Source: SLLW01 sp964388615
GTDB taxonomy: Bacteria > Bacteroidota > Rhodothermia > Balneolales > Natronogracilivirgulaceae
NCBI GenBank assembly: GCA_964388615.1
Contig: CAYMBG010000006.1
Span: 1 to 50,929 of the forward strand
Length of the DNA: 50,929 nt
Direction: 5' to 3'
A program made the translations under genes and the position numbers. Positions within the stretch are counted from its first letter, which is position 1. The number at the start of each line of letters is the position of its first letter. Below, one piece after another: positions 16,525 to 25,975 of this stretch. The notes below the pieces were generated by a model. The model was not told where the DNA came from. It did not search any database and saw nothing but the letters and a program-made list of their open reading frames with translations.

Positions 16525-18384
16525 ATGAGCATTCAACTAAAAACCAAAAAAGAGGTCACAATCCGTTTTTCCGGTGACTCCGGTGACGGCATTCAACTGA
16601 CCGGCTCCCAATTCAGTAACACAACCGCACTTTCAGGTAACGACCTGAGTACATTCCCCGATTATCCAGCGGAAATACGTGCTCCGGCCGGTACCGTCCA
16701 CGGTGTATCAGGATTCCAGATCCACTTTGGCAGCAAACCGATTCATACTCCCGGTGACACCTGTGATGTCCTGGTGGTCATGAATGCCGCTGCGCAAAAA
16801 GCCAATCTGAAATATCTGAAATCCGGTGGAATCATCATCGCGAATACCGACGGTTTCAATAAAAAAGATCTTGCTCTTGCCAAATACGGCCCTGAAGATA
16901 CTCCGCTTGAAGATGCCCGGCAGTCCGGCTACACGGTCATTGAAATTGACGTAACCAAAATGACCCGTGAGAGTTTGAAAGAATCCGGCCTGTCGACCAA
17001 AGATATTGACAGAAGCAAGAACATGTTTGTTCTGGGGGTGCTTTACTGGCTTTACAGCCGCCCAATGGATTCTACTATTACCTTCCTGAAGAAAAAATTC
17101 GCGAAAAAACCGAAAATCGCGGAAGCTAATATCAAGGCCCTCAATGATGGCTTCACGTATGCCATCGCTACCGAAATTTTCAGCGAACGATACAGTGTTG
17201 ACGCGGCACCTATTGAACCCGGCACCTATCGTAACATCACCGGTAACGATGCCGTGGTACTGGGTCTCGCAGCAGCTGCAAAAAAATCGGATCTCCCCGT
17301 TTTTTTAGGGTCCTACCCTATCACACCGGCATCCGATATTCTACATGGGCTATCACGCCTCAAGCAGTACGGCGTGACCACGTTTCAGGCTGAGGATGAA
17401 ATTGCGGCAATAACATCAGCCATAGGCGCCTCCTTTGGAGGAAGCCTGGGCGTAACCAGTAGTTCCGGACCGGGAATAGCCCTCAAATCCGAGGCTATTG
17501 CGTTGGCAACCATGTTAGAGCTCCCACTGGTCATGATAAATGTCCAGCGAGCCGGACTCTCTACCGGACTCCCCACAAAAACCGAACAATCGGATCTTAT
17601 GCAAGCGTTTTATGGACGCGCCGGCGAATGCCCTGTTGCTATTCTTGCCGCCTCCTCACCGGCTAACTGCTTTGATATCACATACGAAGCATGTCGTATT
17701 GCAGTGGAGCACATGATTCCGGTGATGGTCCTCAGTGACGGGTTTATTGCAAATGGAGCAGAACCCTGGAAACTTCCAGCCGCTAAAGAACTGAAGCCTG
17801 TAAATGTAAAATATGAAAGCGCCCGGCAAAACGGCGGGCAGGACAAGCCGTTTCTTCCTTATAAACGGGACGATAATCTGGTTCGTCCCTGGGCTATTCC
17901 CGGCTCCAAAGGACTTGAACATCGCATAGGTGGTCTGGAAAAAGAGCACGAGACCGGAAACATTTCCTATGATCCCGATAACCATGAGTATATGACTCAT
18001 ATCCGTGAGGATAAGCGTAATGCGATTGCCCAATTCATACCCGGGCAACAGATAGAAGAGGGTTCGGATAGCGGCAAATTACTGGTTGTTGGATGGGGTT
18101 CCACCTATGGTTCCATAAAATCAGCCGTGACAGAAGCGATTGAAGAGGGACATGATGTGTCTTACACTCATCTTCGGTACCTGAGTCCCTTCCCGAATAA
18201 TTTCGGCGATATGCTACAACGCTTCGAACAGGTATTGGTACCGGAAATAAACAACGGCCAATTGGTCAAGATCCTTCGCGATCATTTTCTAATACCTGCC
18301 AAAGGCTATAGCCGTATCAAAGGAACCCCGCTATCGGTATCCGAACTAAAGGAAGTGATCATTAAACACTCCTCCGAATCCTGA
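16525..18384 (+). CDS. korA: 2-oxoacid:ferredoxin oxidoreductase, fused gamma-alpha subunit
   Basis: Large subunit of a 2-oxoacid (probably 2-oxoglutarate) ferredoxin oxidoreductase, which oxidatively decarboxylates a 2-oxoacid to the acyl-CoA and reduces ferredoxin in the TCA cycle. At 619 residues it has the fused form: a gamma domain (about residues 8-200, with R-F-S-G-D-S-G-D-G-I-Q and P-A-E-I-R-A-P) followed by the alpha pyrimidine domain (about 225-610, with G-S-Y-P-I-T-P-A-S and A-E-D-E-I-A-A-I). The beta subunit begins 41 bases downstream, so they form one operon. Assignment to 2-oxoglutarate rather than pyruvate rests on the two-gene arrangement and general similarity, not on a substrate residue I can see. 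Confidence 0.88.
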   Translation: MSIQLKTKKEVTIRFSGDSGDGIQLTGSQFSNTTALSGNDLSTFPDYPAEIRAPAGTVHGVSGFQIHFGSKPIHTPGDTCDVLVVMNAAAQKANLKYLKSGGIIIANTDGFNKKDLALAKYGPEDTPLEDARQSGYTVIEIDVTKMTRESLKESGLSTKDIDRSKNMFVLGVLYWLYSRPMDSTITFLKKKFAKKPKIAEANIKALNDGFTYAIATEIFSERYSVDAAPIEPGTYRNITGNDAVVLGLAAAAKKSDLPVFLGSYPITPASDILHGLSRLKQYGVTTFQAEDEIAAITSAIGASFGGSLGVTSSSGPGIALKSEAIALATMLELPLVMINVQRAGLSTGLPTKTEQSDLMQAFYGRAGECPVAILAASSPANCFDITYEACRIAVEHMIPVMVLSDGFIANGAEPWKLPAAKELKPVNVKYESARQNGGQDKPFLPYKRDDNLVRPWAIPGSKGLEHRIGGLEKEHETGNISYDPDNHEYMTHIREDKRNAIAQFIPGQQIEEGSDSGKLLVVGWGSTYGSIKSAVTEAIEEGHDVSYTHLRYLSPFPNNFGDMLQRFEQVLVPEINNGQLVKILRDHFLIPAKGYSRIKGTPLSVSELKEVIIKHSSES

Positions 18385-18425
18385 CTTTTGAAATCACACC
18401 TGAAAAAATTTACGTGCAAAAATCT

Positions 18426-19478
18426 ATGAGTACCCCAAAAACTGCTAATGGCTCAACTCAAAATGGTAATCTCAAAGCCAAAGACTTCGCCTCTGACCAG
18501 GACGTTCGCTGGTGCCCCGGTTGTGGTGATTATACCATTCTCAAACAGGTCCAGACGCTCATGCCCAAGCTGGATGTACCCGCTGAAAACATCGTATTTA
18601 TTGCCGGTATCGGGTGTTCCTCCCGGTTTCCTTACTACATGAACACCTATGGCATCCACGGCATCCATGGACGCGCACCAGCTATCGCAACCGGTCTTAA
18701 GGCCACCAGACCAGAACTGAGTGTCTGGGTTGTAACCGGTGACGGCGACGGCCTGTCGATCGGTGGAAACCATCTTATCCATATGTTGCGACGCAACATG
18801 GACTTGAATGTACTGCTGTTTAATAATGAAATCTATGGCCTTACCAAAGGCCAGTACTCGCCTACTTCTCATCCCGGTCACATTACCAGTTCATCCCCCA
18901 TGGGTTCAGTAGATAACCCGTTTAATCCGTTGTCCCTTGCACTTGGCGCCAGGGGGACGTTCGTTGCCCGCACCGTGGATCGTGATCCCAAACACCTGCA
19001 GGCTATGCTGGAACGTACTCATAATCATAAGGGTACCGCGTTCCTTGAGATCTATCAAAATTGTATCGTATTCAATGACGGCGCTTTCAGTCCATATACC
19101 GATAAGAGCATACGCGATAATACCAGCCTGTACCTTGAAAACGGTAAGCCCATGCAGTTCGGGAAAAATGATCGTTTTGGAATCCGGCTGGATGGCTGCC
19201 AGCCTCAGGTAGTTGATCTCGAAGACGGTAGCTGGTCTGTTGATGATCTATGGGTACATGATGAGTCAGATCGGAACAAAGCCTGGCTCTTGTCGTCTAT
19301 GTTTGATGACAACAAAAGGGAAAACAGCATTCCAAGACCATTTGGAGTATTACTGGCAGCGGAAGAGCCTACCTACGAAAGCTTACTGCACGAACAGATC
19401 GAAACCGCCAAAGAACATCACGGTGATACCGATCTTGATGAGCTTTTGAAAGGGGAAGAAACCTGGGAAGTAAAATAG
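18426..19478 (+). CDS. korB: 2-oxoacid:ferredoxin oxidoreductase, beta subunit
   Basis: Thiamine-diphosphate-binding partner of the fused subunit encoded just upstream. The start is taken as the ATG at 18426 (350 residues); a GTG at 18414 is possible. Motifs include R-W-C-P-G-C-G-D-Y-T-I-L (Cys pair near the iron-sulfur cluster), G-I-G-C-S-S-R-F-P-Y-Y, H-G-R-A-P-A-I-A-T-G, and the thiamine-diphosphate motif V-T-G-D-G-D-G-L-S-I-G-G-N-H running to L-F-N-N-E-I-Y-G-L-T-K-G-Q-Y-S-P-T-S. Its length and motifs agree with KorB. No separate ferredoxin-like delta subunit is nearby, as expected for the two-subunit type. A terminator follows. Confidence 0.9.
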   Translation: MSTPKTANGSTQNGNLKAKDFASDQDVRWCPGCGDYTILKQVQTLMPKLDVPAENIVFIAGIGCSSRFPYYMNTYGIHGIHGRAPAIATGLKATRPELSVWVVTGDGDGLSIGGNHLIHMLRRNMDLNVLLFNNEIYGLTKGQYSPTSHPGHITSSSPMGSVDNPFNPLSLALGARGTFVARTVDRDPKHLQAMLERTHNHKGTAFLEIYQNCIVFNDGAFSPYTDKSIRDNTSLYLENGKPMQFGKNDRFGIRLDGCQPQVVDLEDGSWSVDDLWVHDESDRNKAWLLSSMFDDNKRENSIPRPFGVLLAAEEPTYESLLHEQIETAKEHHGDTDLDELLKGEETWEVK

Positions 19479-19580
19479 TCCGAAGTCTGCAGATCAGAGA
19501 GGATAAATCGTTTACTCCTTCCTATATTGGAACTGAGAAGGAGATTACGGCGTAACGCCTACTTTTTCAAATCATGGATC

Positions 19581-19610
19581 AGCGATATTTCATATCGCTT
19601 CCTTTTTTTT
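19581..19610 (+). terminator. Intrinsic terminator after korAB
   Basis: AGCGATAT and ATATCGCT form an 8-bp stem with a TTC loop, followed by TCC and a run of eight T residues. It ends 20 bases before the ATG of the patatin gene, which therefore likely has its own promoter nearby or depends on readthrough. A smaller stem, GGCG-TAA-CGCC, lies at about 19549-19559, just upstream. Confidence 0.8.
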
Positions 19611-19629
19611 GAAAGACAAACCCAAACCG

Positions 19630-21849
19630 ATGAAACACTTTGTCTGCTGCTGCCTTGTTCTCATAGCAATACAACTATCTGTCAGGAGCGCATACTCCCT
19701 TGATCCACGCACAACTACACCATCAGAGCAAGATGTAATCGCAGATAGCATACTTGCACCCAACAGTGATAATTTTAATGTCGGATTGGCACTGAGCGGA
19801 GGTGGGGCTGCAGGACTGGCGCACATCGGAGTACTTAAAGTATTTGAAGAAGCCGGTATTCCGGTCGATGTGGTAAGCGGAACGAGCATGGGAGCTGTCA
19901 TCGGAGCGCTTTATGCCATCGGCTATACGCCTGAGTTGATGGAAAGTGAAGTTCGAAAAATCGATTGGCGTGAGTTGTTTGAGGAACCCACAAGTCGAGC
20001 TTACCTCCCATTGGAGGACAAACAATATGACAGCCGGTTTCTTGTATCTTTCCCTGTAGAAAACCGTCAAGTAGAATTGCCATCGGGACTGGTGTCAGGT
20101 AATTTCATTTTTAACAAATTAGCCGAGCTCACCTGGCTCTACCATGATGTATCCGATTTTCAGAAACTGCAGCGACCCTTTATTTGTGTTGCAACCGACC
20201 TGGAGACGGGAGAACAGGTAGTTCTGGATCGTGGTTTTTTACCTGCTGCCATTCGTGCGAGCATTTCGATCCCAGCATATTTTGAGCCTGTCTGGTACGA
20301 CGGAAATTATCTGGTAGATGGAGGCGTGTTAAACAACTTGCCGGTCAGAGAAGCTTTTGATCTTGGTGCCGACTATGTTATCGCGGTCAATTCGAGCTCC
20401 GATCTCAAGCCTGCAGACGAACTACTGACGTTGCCTGATATCCTCAACCAAACCATATCAATTGGTATGAGAAGCTCCATGCTTCAACAGCAGGAGTTGG
20501 CGCAATTTCACATCCAGCCTGATCTCAACCGCTTTTCCACACTGGGTTTCGGGGAAATAGATGAGATTATAGCAGCAGGAGAAGCAGCTGCCAGAGCCCG
20601 AATTGATGAAATCCGGCAACTTGCCGATAGCTTACAGGAGCTGCGTCAACCCGGTAACAAAACCGTTCAAAAATACCCGGCCATTAACAAGGTGGCGGTC
20701 CGGTCTATCTCCCTGGAAGGACTGGAGACCGTCCCTGCCGACCATATATACAGTAAACTGCAGATTATCCCTAACTCGGTAATCACCAGTGAACAGCTTA
20801 ACGAAGGACTGCTACGGCTATATGGAATGAATCGCTTTAACCAAATCACCTACGAACTCTCATGGGATGATGGAGTAGCTGATCTAAAAATATTCTTTGA
20901 AGAGCAGACAGCAAACCTTGTGCAAACCGGGTTTCATCACAACAGTGAAACCGGACCCTCTCTGCTATTTAATGCAACATTCCGCAACTTGCTGTTTCCT
21001 GCCAGCAACGCGCGTCTGAACATGCGACTGGGTCACGAAACACTGTTTGAGATGAAGTATTTCAACTATATCGGCCTGGAACCAAGACTCACCTTTTATG
21101 CCAGAACCGGTTATCAAGAGCGGGAAATTGACATTTATCAGGATAATCTCCGGCAAGCCAGCCTTAGAACCGATCTGATCCACGCGGAGGCGATGATTGG
21201 GCCACATTATGCTTCTGTCGTCAGAACCGGAATCGGATACCGCATTGAGCGTTTCAATCTTACAGAAAGTTACGGGGAGATCGAGGCACCCGTGGACTGG
21301 AACACCCTTCAATTATTAACTGGAGAATTCGAATTTGATAATTTGAATCGGACTCATTTCCCCACCCGGGGGCAAAGTATTTTTCTGCGAGCTGATTTAT
21401 CACCTGAATTTCTGCACAATGATGTGACTTTTGGTCGGCTGGAAGGCAAATGGCAAACCCACTACAGCATTAATCCGGTGCTCTCCATGATGCACGCGCT
21501 GCAGGGTGGTCATCTCTATGGTGACATACCGCCTCTGCATTATCGATTTTACACCGGAGGCCAGGATAGTTTTTGGGGTTACCCCAAGGATGCTTTGCAT
21601 GGAACTAATTTTGTGGTGTTTCGCACGGCCATTCAATACCAGTTTTACAGAAATTTTTATGCATCATCCGGCTTCAACTTCGGGGAAACCTATGAGCAAC
21701 TTGATCTGGAACTCTTTGACCAAACACCACGAATCGGATGGGCTGCCGGACTGGGATGGGACACCCTCATCGGTCCGCTGAAAATGACACTTTCCGGTAG
21801 CAGGGAGCACCGATTTATCTATGAGTTTCAAATTGGTTTAAATTTCTGA
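19630..21849 (+). CDS. Patatin-like phospholipase fused to POTRA and outer-membrane barrel
   Basis: Outer-membrane protein of 739 residues with a signal peptide (M-K-H-F-V-C-C-C then hydrophobic). The N-terminal patatin domain (about residues 50-310) has the oxyanion glycines L-A-L-S-G-G-G-A-A-G-L-A-H-I-G, the nucleophile elbow G-T-S-M-G with Ser86, and D-G-G with Asp230, so the Ser/Asp dyad is intact. A single POTRA-like segment (about 350-425) leads into a 16-strand-type surface-antigen barrel (about 430-739). This is the PlpD, type Vd autotransporter arrangement. In Bacteroidetes relatives the patatin domain is often retained at the membrane. The start is the ATG at 19630; an in-frame TTG at 19609 lies inside the terminator T-run and is unlikely. 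Confidence 0.88.
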   Translation: MKHFVCCCLVLIAIQLSVRSAYSLDPRTTTPSEQDVIADSILAPNSDNFNVGLALSGGGAAGLAHIGVLKVFEEAGIPVDVVSGTSMGAVIGALYAIGYTPELMESEVRKIDWRELFEEPTSRAYLPLEDKQYDSRFLVSFPVENRQVELPSGLVSGNFIFNKLAELTWLYHDVSDFQKLQRPFICVATDLETGEQVVLDRGFLPAAIRASISIPAYFEPVWYDGNYLVDGGVLNNLPVREAFDLGADYVIAVNSSSDLKPADELLTLPDILNQTISIGMRSSMLQQQELAQFHIQPDLNRFSTLGFGEIDEIIAAGEAAARARIDEIRQLADSLQELRQPGNKTVQKYPAINKVAVRSISLEGLETVPADHIYSKLQIIPNSVITSEQLNEGLLRLYGMNRFNQITYELSWDDGVADLKIFFEEQTANLVQTGFHHNSETGPSLLFNATFRNLLFPASNARLNMRLGHETLFEMKYFNYIGLEPRLTFYARTGYQEREIDIYQDNLRQASLRTDLIHAEAMIGPHYASVVRTGIGYRIERFNLTESYGEIEAPVDWNTLQLLTGEFEFDNLNRTHFPTRGQSIFLRADLSPEFLHNDVTFGRLEGKWQTHYSINPVLSMMHALQGGHLYGDIPPLHYRFYTGGQDSFWGYPKDALHGTNFVVFRTAIQYQFYRNFYASSGFNFGETYEQLDLELFDQTPRIGWAAGLGWDTLIGPLKMTLSGSREHRFIYEFQIGLNF

Positions 21850-21925
21850 TCGAAACCGTTTTACTTGTCAGATTTCACCAGATTGACTACATTTTTAGTA
21901 CACCCTCATTTTAACGGAACGTCTT

Positions 21926-22804
21926 ATGAAATTTGACCGAATACTGGTTCCTACCGATTTCTCAGAGCTTAGTTTACTTGCATTTCCAGCCGCCGTTGCA
22001 ATCGCGAAATTATTCAACGGTAAAGTGATTCCATTTCACGCTTACATGCAAGTAAATGAATTGGACGGTTTCTACTATATGGGAGAAACCAGTCCGGAAA
22101 CGGATTTGCGAACCCTTGAACGTTCCCTGTACCATCGACTCGAAAATTTGTCAGAAAAGCATATCGATGAAGCATATCGAGGAGAGCCCATTATAAAAAT
22201 TGGCAATGCTGCCCGCGCTATTTCAGAGACTGGGAGGGATTTTGACCTGGTTGTCATGAGTAGTCACGGCCGTACCGGTTTCTCACGATTGATACTGGGT
22301 TCTATTTGTGAAAAAATTCTGCGAACCTGTCATGTTCCGGTATTGGTTGTCGAAGAAAAAAGTAATCTGGTTCCCGTTGAGAAAATTTTATTAACCACCG
22401 ATTTTTCGGAAAACTCAATGTATGCTTTTGAACCGGCAGCAACCATTGCTGAAGTTACCGGTGCCCAGATCGATCTTGTTCATATCGTGAGTTATGAGCA
22501 ATTTGATTCATTAGGCCAGGCTCATCATAATACGGAAGAGCGAAAAACCAAACTCAAAGATCTTGAGGCAACATATTTTTCCGACATGAAAAACCAGGTC
22601 AATACGGAAGTTATCTTTTCCGACAAAGCAGTCCACGAGGAGATTGCCCATCTAACCAAATCCCGCTCCTACAATCTGGTGGTCATGGCGACCATAGGTC
22701 GAACCGGTCTGGATTATATGATGTTGGGCAGCACCGCTTCCAGTGTCGCACGGCATGTCAAAACCGCAGTCCTTAGTATTAACCCGGACAACAAAACAGA
22801 ATAA
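21926..22804 (+). CDS. Universal stress protein with two UspA domains
   Basis: Cytoplasmic tandem UspA protein of 292 residues. Domain 1 starts R-I-L-V-P-T-D-F-S-E-L-S and ends with V-V-M-S-S-H-G-R-T-G-F-S-R-L-I-L-G-S; domain 2 starts K-I-L-L-T-T-D-F-S-E-N-S and ends with M-A-T-I-G-R-T-G-L-D-Y-M-M-L-G-S. In both nucleotide loops the G-R-T-G and G-S parts are kept, while the first Gly of the ATP motif is Ser or Ala. USP proteins respond to starvation and oxidative or osmotic stress. A close paralogue follows 53 bases downstream, showing a local duplication. The upstream 76 bases hold no gene and probably the shared promoter. Confidence 0.9.
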   Translation: MKFDRILVPTDFSELSLLAFPAAVAIAKLFNGKVIPFHAYMQVNELDGFYYMGETSPETDLRTLERSLYHRLENLSEKHIDEAYRGEPIIKIGNAARAISETGRDFDLVVMSSHGRTGFSRLILGSICEKILRTCHVPVLVVEEKSNLVPVEKILLTTDFSENSMYAFEPAATIAEVTGAQIDLVHIVSYEQFDSLGQAHHNTEERKTKLKDLEATYFSDMKNQVNTEVIFSDKAVHEEIAHLTKSRSYNLVVMATIGRTGLDYMMLGSTASSVARHVKTAVLSINPDNKTE

Positions 22805-22857
22805 TCGGTACTCCCGGTGATTTTTTGAACCATAGACCATATAACCCCACTGATATG

Positions 22858-23748
22858 ATGAAATCCGCCAATATCCTCGTCCCTATTGACTTTTCAGAGC
22901 TAAGCTTGAAAGCGCTCGAGGCAGCCTCTGTTTTTGCTGAGGCTTTTGATGGTGCGATCACACCGTTTCACTCCTATATCTCTATGAGCGATATGGGAGA
23001 ACTCGACACCACATCCACACAGAAATTCGCTGAAACTCACGAAGAGCTGGAAAAAAAACTTAAAGTAAAACTTGATAATGCCGCTGCCGGTAAAGTTGAC
23101 GCAGAGTATCTCAATTCCGGAATGGTACATGCCGGCAATCCGGCTGACGCTATTGTAGAAACCGCCAAAGATTTTGACCTGATTGTAATGACCACTCATG
23201 GCCGGACCGGATTTTCACGTCTGATTATGGGGTCGGTAGCCGAAAAAGTTATTCGCTTTTCACCAGTACCTGTTTTAGTGGTGGAGGAGGCTTCTGCAGT
23301 GAAACCAATGAACAAAATTTTGCTGACAACCGACTTCTCTGAATACTCGAACAAAGCCATACCTTTTGCAAGAAGCATTGCCACGGCAACCGGCGCTCAG
23401 TTGGATATCATTCACGTCGTCAGTTTTGAACAGTTCGGAAGTATACCTCAGATTCAGTCGGCAACCGATACCAAAAAGAAACAGATGCAAGAACTGGTCA
23501 GTGAGCGTTTTGATGACATGCGTGAGCAGGTCAAAACAGAAGTTCTGTCCACTCAACGATCCATTCATGAAAAAATCACCAAATATGCCCACAAAGGTGA
23601 TTATAATTTGGTGATCATGGCAACCATTGGCCGAACCGGCCTGGAGTATCTGCGCTTGGGAAGTACCGCTTCAAACGTCGTACGTCACGTAGAAAACGCA
23701 GTTTTAACGGTCAACCCGAGGCGTCTAAAAGGTTCAGGCAACTCATGA
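22858..23748 (+). CDS. Universal stress protein with two UspA domains, tandem paralogue
   Basis: Second tandem UspA protein, 296 residues. The ATG at 22858 is favoured because M-K-S-A-N-I-L-V-P-I-D-F-S then aligns exactly with M-K-F-D-R-I-L-V-P-T-D-F-S of the upstream copy; ATG 22855 and TTG 22825 are possible. It keeps the same layout: T-T-H-G-R-T-G-F-S-R-L-I-M-G-S at the end of domain 1 and A-T-I-G-R-T-G-L-E-Y-L-R-L-G-S at the end of domain 2. The two copies are clearly homologous but diverged over the middle of each domain. It converges with the acetyl-CoA synthetase gene. Confidence 0.9.
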   Translation: MKSANILVPIDFSELSLKALEAASVFAEAFDGAITPFHSYISMSDMGELDTTSTQKFAETHEELEKKLKVKLDNAAAGKVDAEYLNSGMVHAGNPADAIVETAKDFDLIVMTTHGRTGFSRLIMGSVAEKVIRFSPVPVLVVEEASAVKPMNKILLTTDFSEYSNKAIPFARSIATATGAQLDIIHVVSFEQFGSIPQIQSATDTKKKQMQELVSERFDDMREQVKTEVLSTQRSIHEKITKYAHKGDYNLVIMATIGRTGLEYLRLGSTASNVVRHVENAVLTVNPRRLKGSGNS

Positions 23749-23768
23749 TTTTAAAATTCCGGCTTTAT

Positions 23769-23807
23769 GGATTGAGCGGTATGCCTACTAAGCGTACCGC
23801 TTAATCC
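23769..23807. repeat. Long hairpin between convergent genes
   Basis: GGATTGAGCGGTA and TACCGCTTAATCC form a 13-bp stem with one G-T wobble and a 13-base loop, between the ends of the second universal stress gene (plus) and acs (minus). There is no T-run on either side, so it is not a classical intrinsic terminator, but its place suggests it protects or ends both transcripts. It could also be a dispersed palindromic repeat. Confidence 0.55.
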
Positions 23808-23853
23808 TGTAGTAAATTCAAGAAGCAGGCTGATAAATAAAATGCGATACCAT

Positions 23854-25779
23854 TTACTCCTCCAACGTAGATGTATCCCCTTCATCAAGGCCCTGAGCAC
23901 GTGCTTTCAGAACACGCCTCATAATTTTCCCGCTTCTTGTTTTAGGCAATGAATCCAAAAACTGTACATCCTCGGGTTTCGCAATAGGCCCTATTTCATC
24001 ACTTACATGCTGACGCAACTCCTCTGATAAGGCTTTGCCACCTTCGACCCCCTGTCTTAAAATTACATAAGTGTAGATAGCGCTTCCTTTGATCTCGTGT
24101 GGGAGTGCAATAGCTGCAGCCTCAGAAACCGCAGGATGACTCACAAGAGCACTCTCCACCTCTGCCGTTCCAAGACGGTAGCCGCTGACCTTGATCACAT
24201 CATCTATCCGTCCGATAATCCATATATACCCATCTTCATCGATCCTTGCAGAGTCACCGGCTTTATACCAACCCTGCTTCTCATACTCTTTCCAATAAGT
24301 TTCGACAAAACGTTCCGGATCTCCATAAATCGTGCGTGCCATACCGGGCCAGGGTTTTTTAATAACCAGATTGCCCTCTTCGCCTGGCTTGACTTCCTCC
24401 GCTTTTTCATTAACAATTGCTGTTTCAATACCAAAAAACGGTTTTGTTGCCGAACCCGGTTTTAGTGGCGTCACAGGCATAGGGGTAATCATAAACCCTC
24501 CGGTCTCTGTCTGCCACCAGGTGTCCATAATCGGACAACGTTCATTTCCTATCACACGATGATACCACTTCCATGCTTCGGGATTAATGGGTTCGCCAAC
24601 AGATCCCAAAAGACGCAGCGAACTGAGATCATGGCGCTGAGGCCACTGCTCACCAAACCGCATCAAACCCCGGATAGCCGTAGGCGAAGTGTACAAGATG
24701 TTGATACCATATTTTTCTACCATGCTCCACCAACGGTTGGGATAGGGATGATTCGGCGCACCTTCATACATCATCACGGTGGTACCGTTTATTAGTGGCG
24801 CATAAATCATATAACTATGTCCGGTAATCCATCCGGGATCAGCGGCACACCACCAGCGATCTTCATCCTTGATATCAAAAACATAGCGATGAGTGGTAGA
24901 CGTGTAAACGGAATAGCCCCCATGGGTATGAAGTAATCCTTTAGGTTTTCCGGTCGTCCCTGATGTATAGAGAATGAATAACATATCTTCGGCATCCATC
25001 TCCTCCGTTTTACATTTTGCATTGGCAATAGGAAGAGACAGAAGGTCATGAAGCCAAAAATCACGATCATTTTCCATGTATACCTCGTGGCCTGTTCGTT
25101 TTACGGTGATACAGACTTCCACGGTCGGTGAGCGTTTCATTGCATCATTGGCTATTCCTTTCAGGTCGGTTACTTTACCGCGCCTCCATCCTCCATCGGC
25201 AGTCACCAGCACCCTGCTTCGCGAGTCGTCTATCCGTGAAGCCAATGCTTCAACACTAAATCCACCGTAAACGACACTGTGCGCAGCACCAATCTTGGCA
25301 CAAGCCAACATAGCTATAGCCAACTCTGGAATCTGTGGCAAGTAAATAGTGACGATATCTCCCCGATTAACCCCCATGCTTTTGAGGATGTTGGCAAATT
25401 TGGAAACTTCCCGACTAAGTGCATGATAGGACATGGTGCGAAGATCACCGGGTTCCCCTTCCCAAATCAACGCCAGCTTGTTTCTTCGCCAGTTTTTGAG
25501 ATGACGATCAATCGCATTGCTCACCACATTAATTTTTCCTCCCGTAAACCATTTGTAAAACGGTTTATTGGAATCATCCAGAACAGAGTCCCATTTTTTG
25601 AACCAATGCAATTTTTTGGCCTCATCAGCCCAAAACTTCTCCGGATCTGTCACGGACTGCTGATAAAGCGACTCATAGTCCTTGAAATTGGCCTGTTTCA
25701 CGATTTCACGGCCGGGATATATAAATTCCGAGGGCGTTTTCGAAGTGACACCATGACCTTTGGTTTCCTTTTTTGCCAT
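23854..25779 (-). CDS. acs: Acetyl-CoA synthetase (AMP-forming)
   Basis: Cytoplasmic ligase that makes acetyl-CoA from acetate, ATP and CoA. The ATG at 25779 (641 residues) is chosen over a GTG at 25788 because AGGTGG lies just upstream as a ribosome-binding site. Motifs: Y-T-S-G-T-T-G-K-P-K-G (P-loop), D-P-G-W-I-T-G-H-S-Y, D-T-W-W-Q-T-E-T-G-G (acetate pocket, with the Trp that limits substrate size), Y-K-A-G-D-S-A-R, G-R-I-D-D-V-I-K-V-S-G-Y-R-L-G and T-R-S-G-K-I-M-R-R with the Lys that is acetylated in regulated Acs enzymes. The short-chain pocket motif supports acetate. It faces lexA across a 196-base divergent region. Confidence 0.95.
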   Translation of the reverse strand: MAKKETKGHGVTSKTPSEFIYPGREIVKQANFKDYESLYQQSVTDPEKFWADEAKKLHWFKKWDSVLDDSNKPFYKWFTGGKINVVSNAIDRHLKNWRRNKLALIWEGEPGDLRTMSYHALSREVSKFANILKSMGVNRGDIVTIYLPQIPELAIAMLACAKIGAAHSVVYGGFSVEALASRIDDSRSRVLVTADGGWRRGKVTDLKGIANDAMKRSPTVEVCITVKRTGHEVYMENDRDFWLHDLLSLPIANAKCKTEEMDAEDMLFILYTSGTTGKPKGLLHTHGGYSVYTSTTHRYVFDIKDEDRWWCAADPGWITGHSYMIYAPLINGTTVMMYEGAPNHPYPNRWWSMVEKYGINILYTSPTAIRGLMRFGEQWPQRHDLSSLRLLGSVGEPINPEAWKWYHRVIGNERCPIMDTWWQTETGGFMITPMPVTPLKPGSATKPFFGIETAIVNEKAEEVKPGEEGNLVIKKPWPGMARTIYGDPERFVETYWKEYEKQGWYKAGDSARIDEDGYIWIIGRIDDVIKVSGYRLGTAEVESALVSHPAVSEAAAIALPHEIKGSAIYTYVILRQGVEGGKALSEELRQHVSDEIGPIAKPEDVQFLDSLPKTRSGKIMRRVLKARAQGLDEGDTSTLEE

Positions 25780-25975
25780 TTTACCCACCTAAAGTAGTTT
25801 TATTTAATTTACTCTAATCTTATTGATTTGATTGCATATATACCTATTCTATTTTAATCCATAATTTTCAGTATTTCAACTTTGAATTCCAGGGGTACGA
25901 CTTAAATGCATTGCAACCTTTCAGTTTTTGTTGTATTATGCACATATTTCTTACACATACCAATAGCAACTACCC

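Noticed and set aside
25780..25975. SOS box controlling lexA
   Set aside because: Only short direct repeats such as CACAT are visible; no symmetric site matches a LexA box I know.
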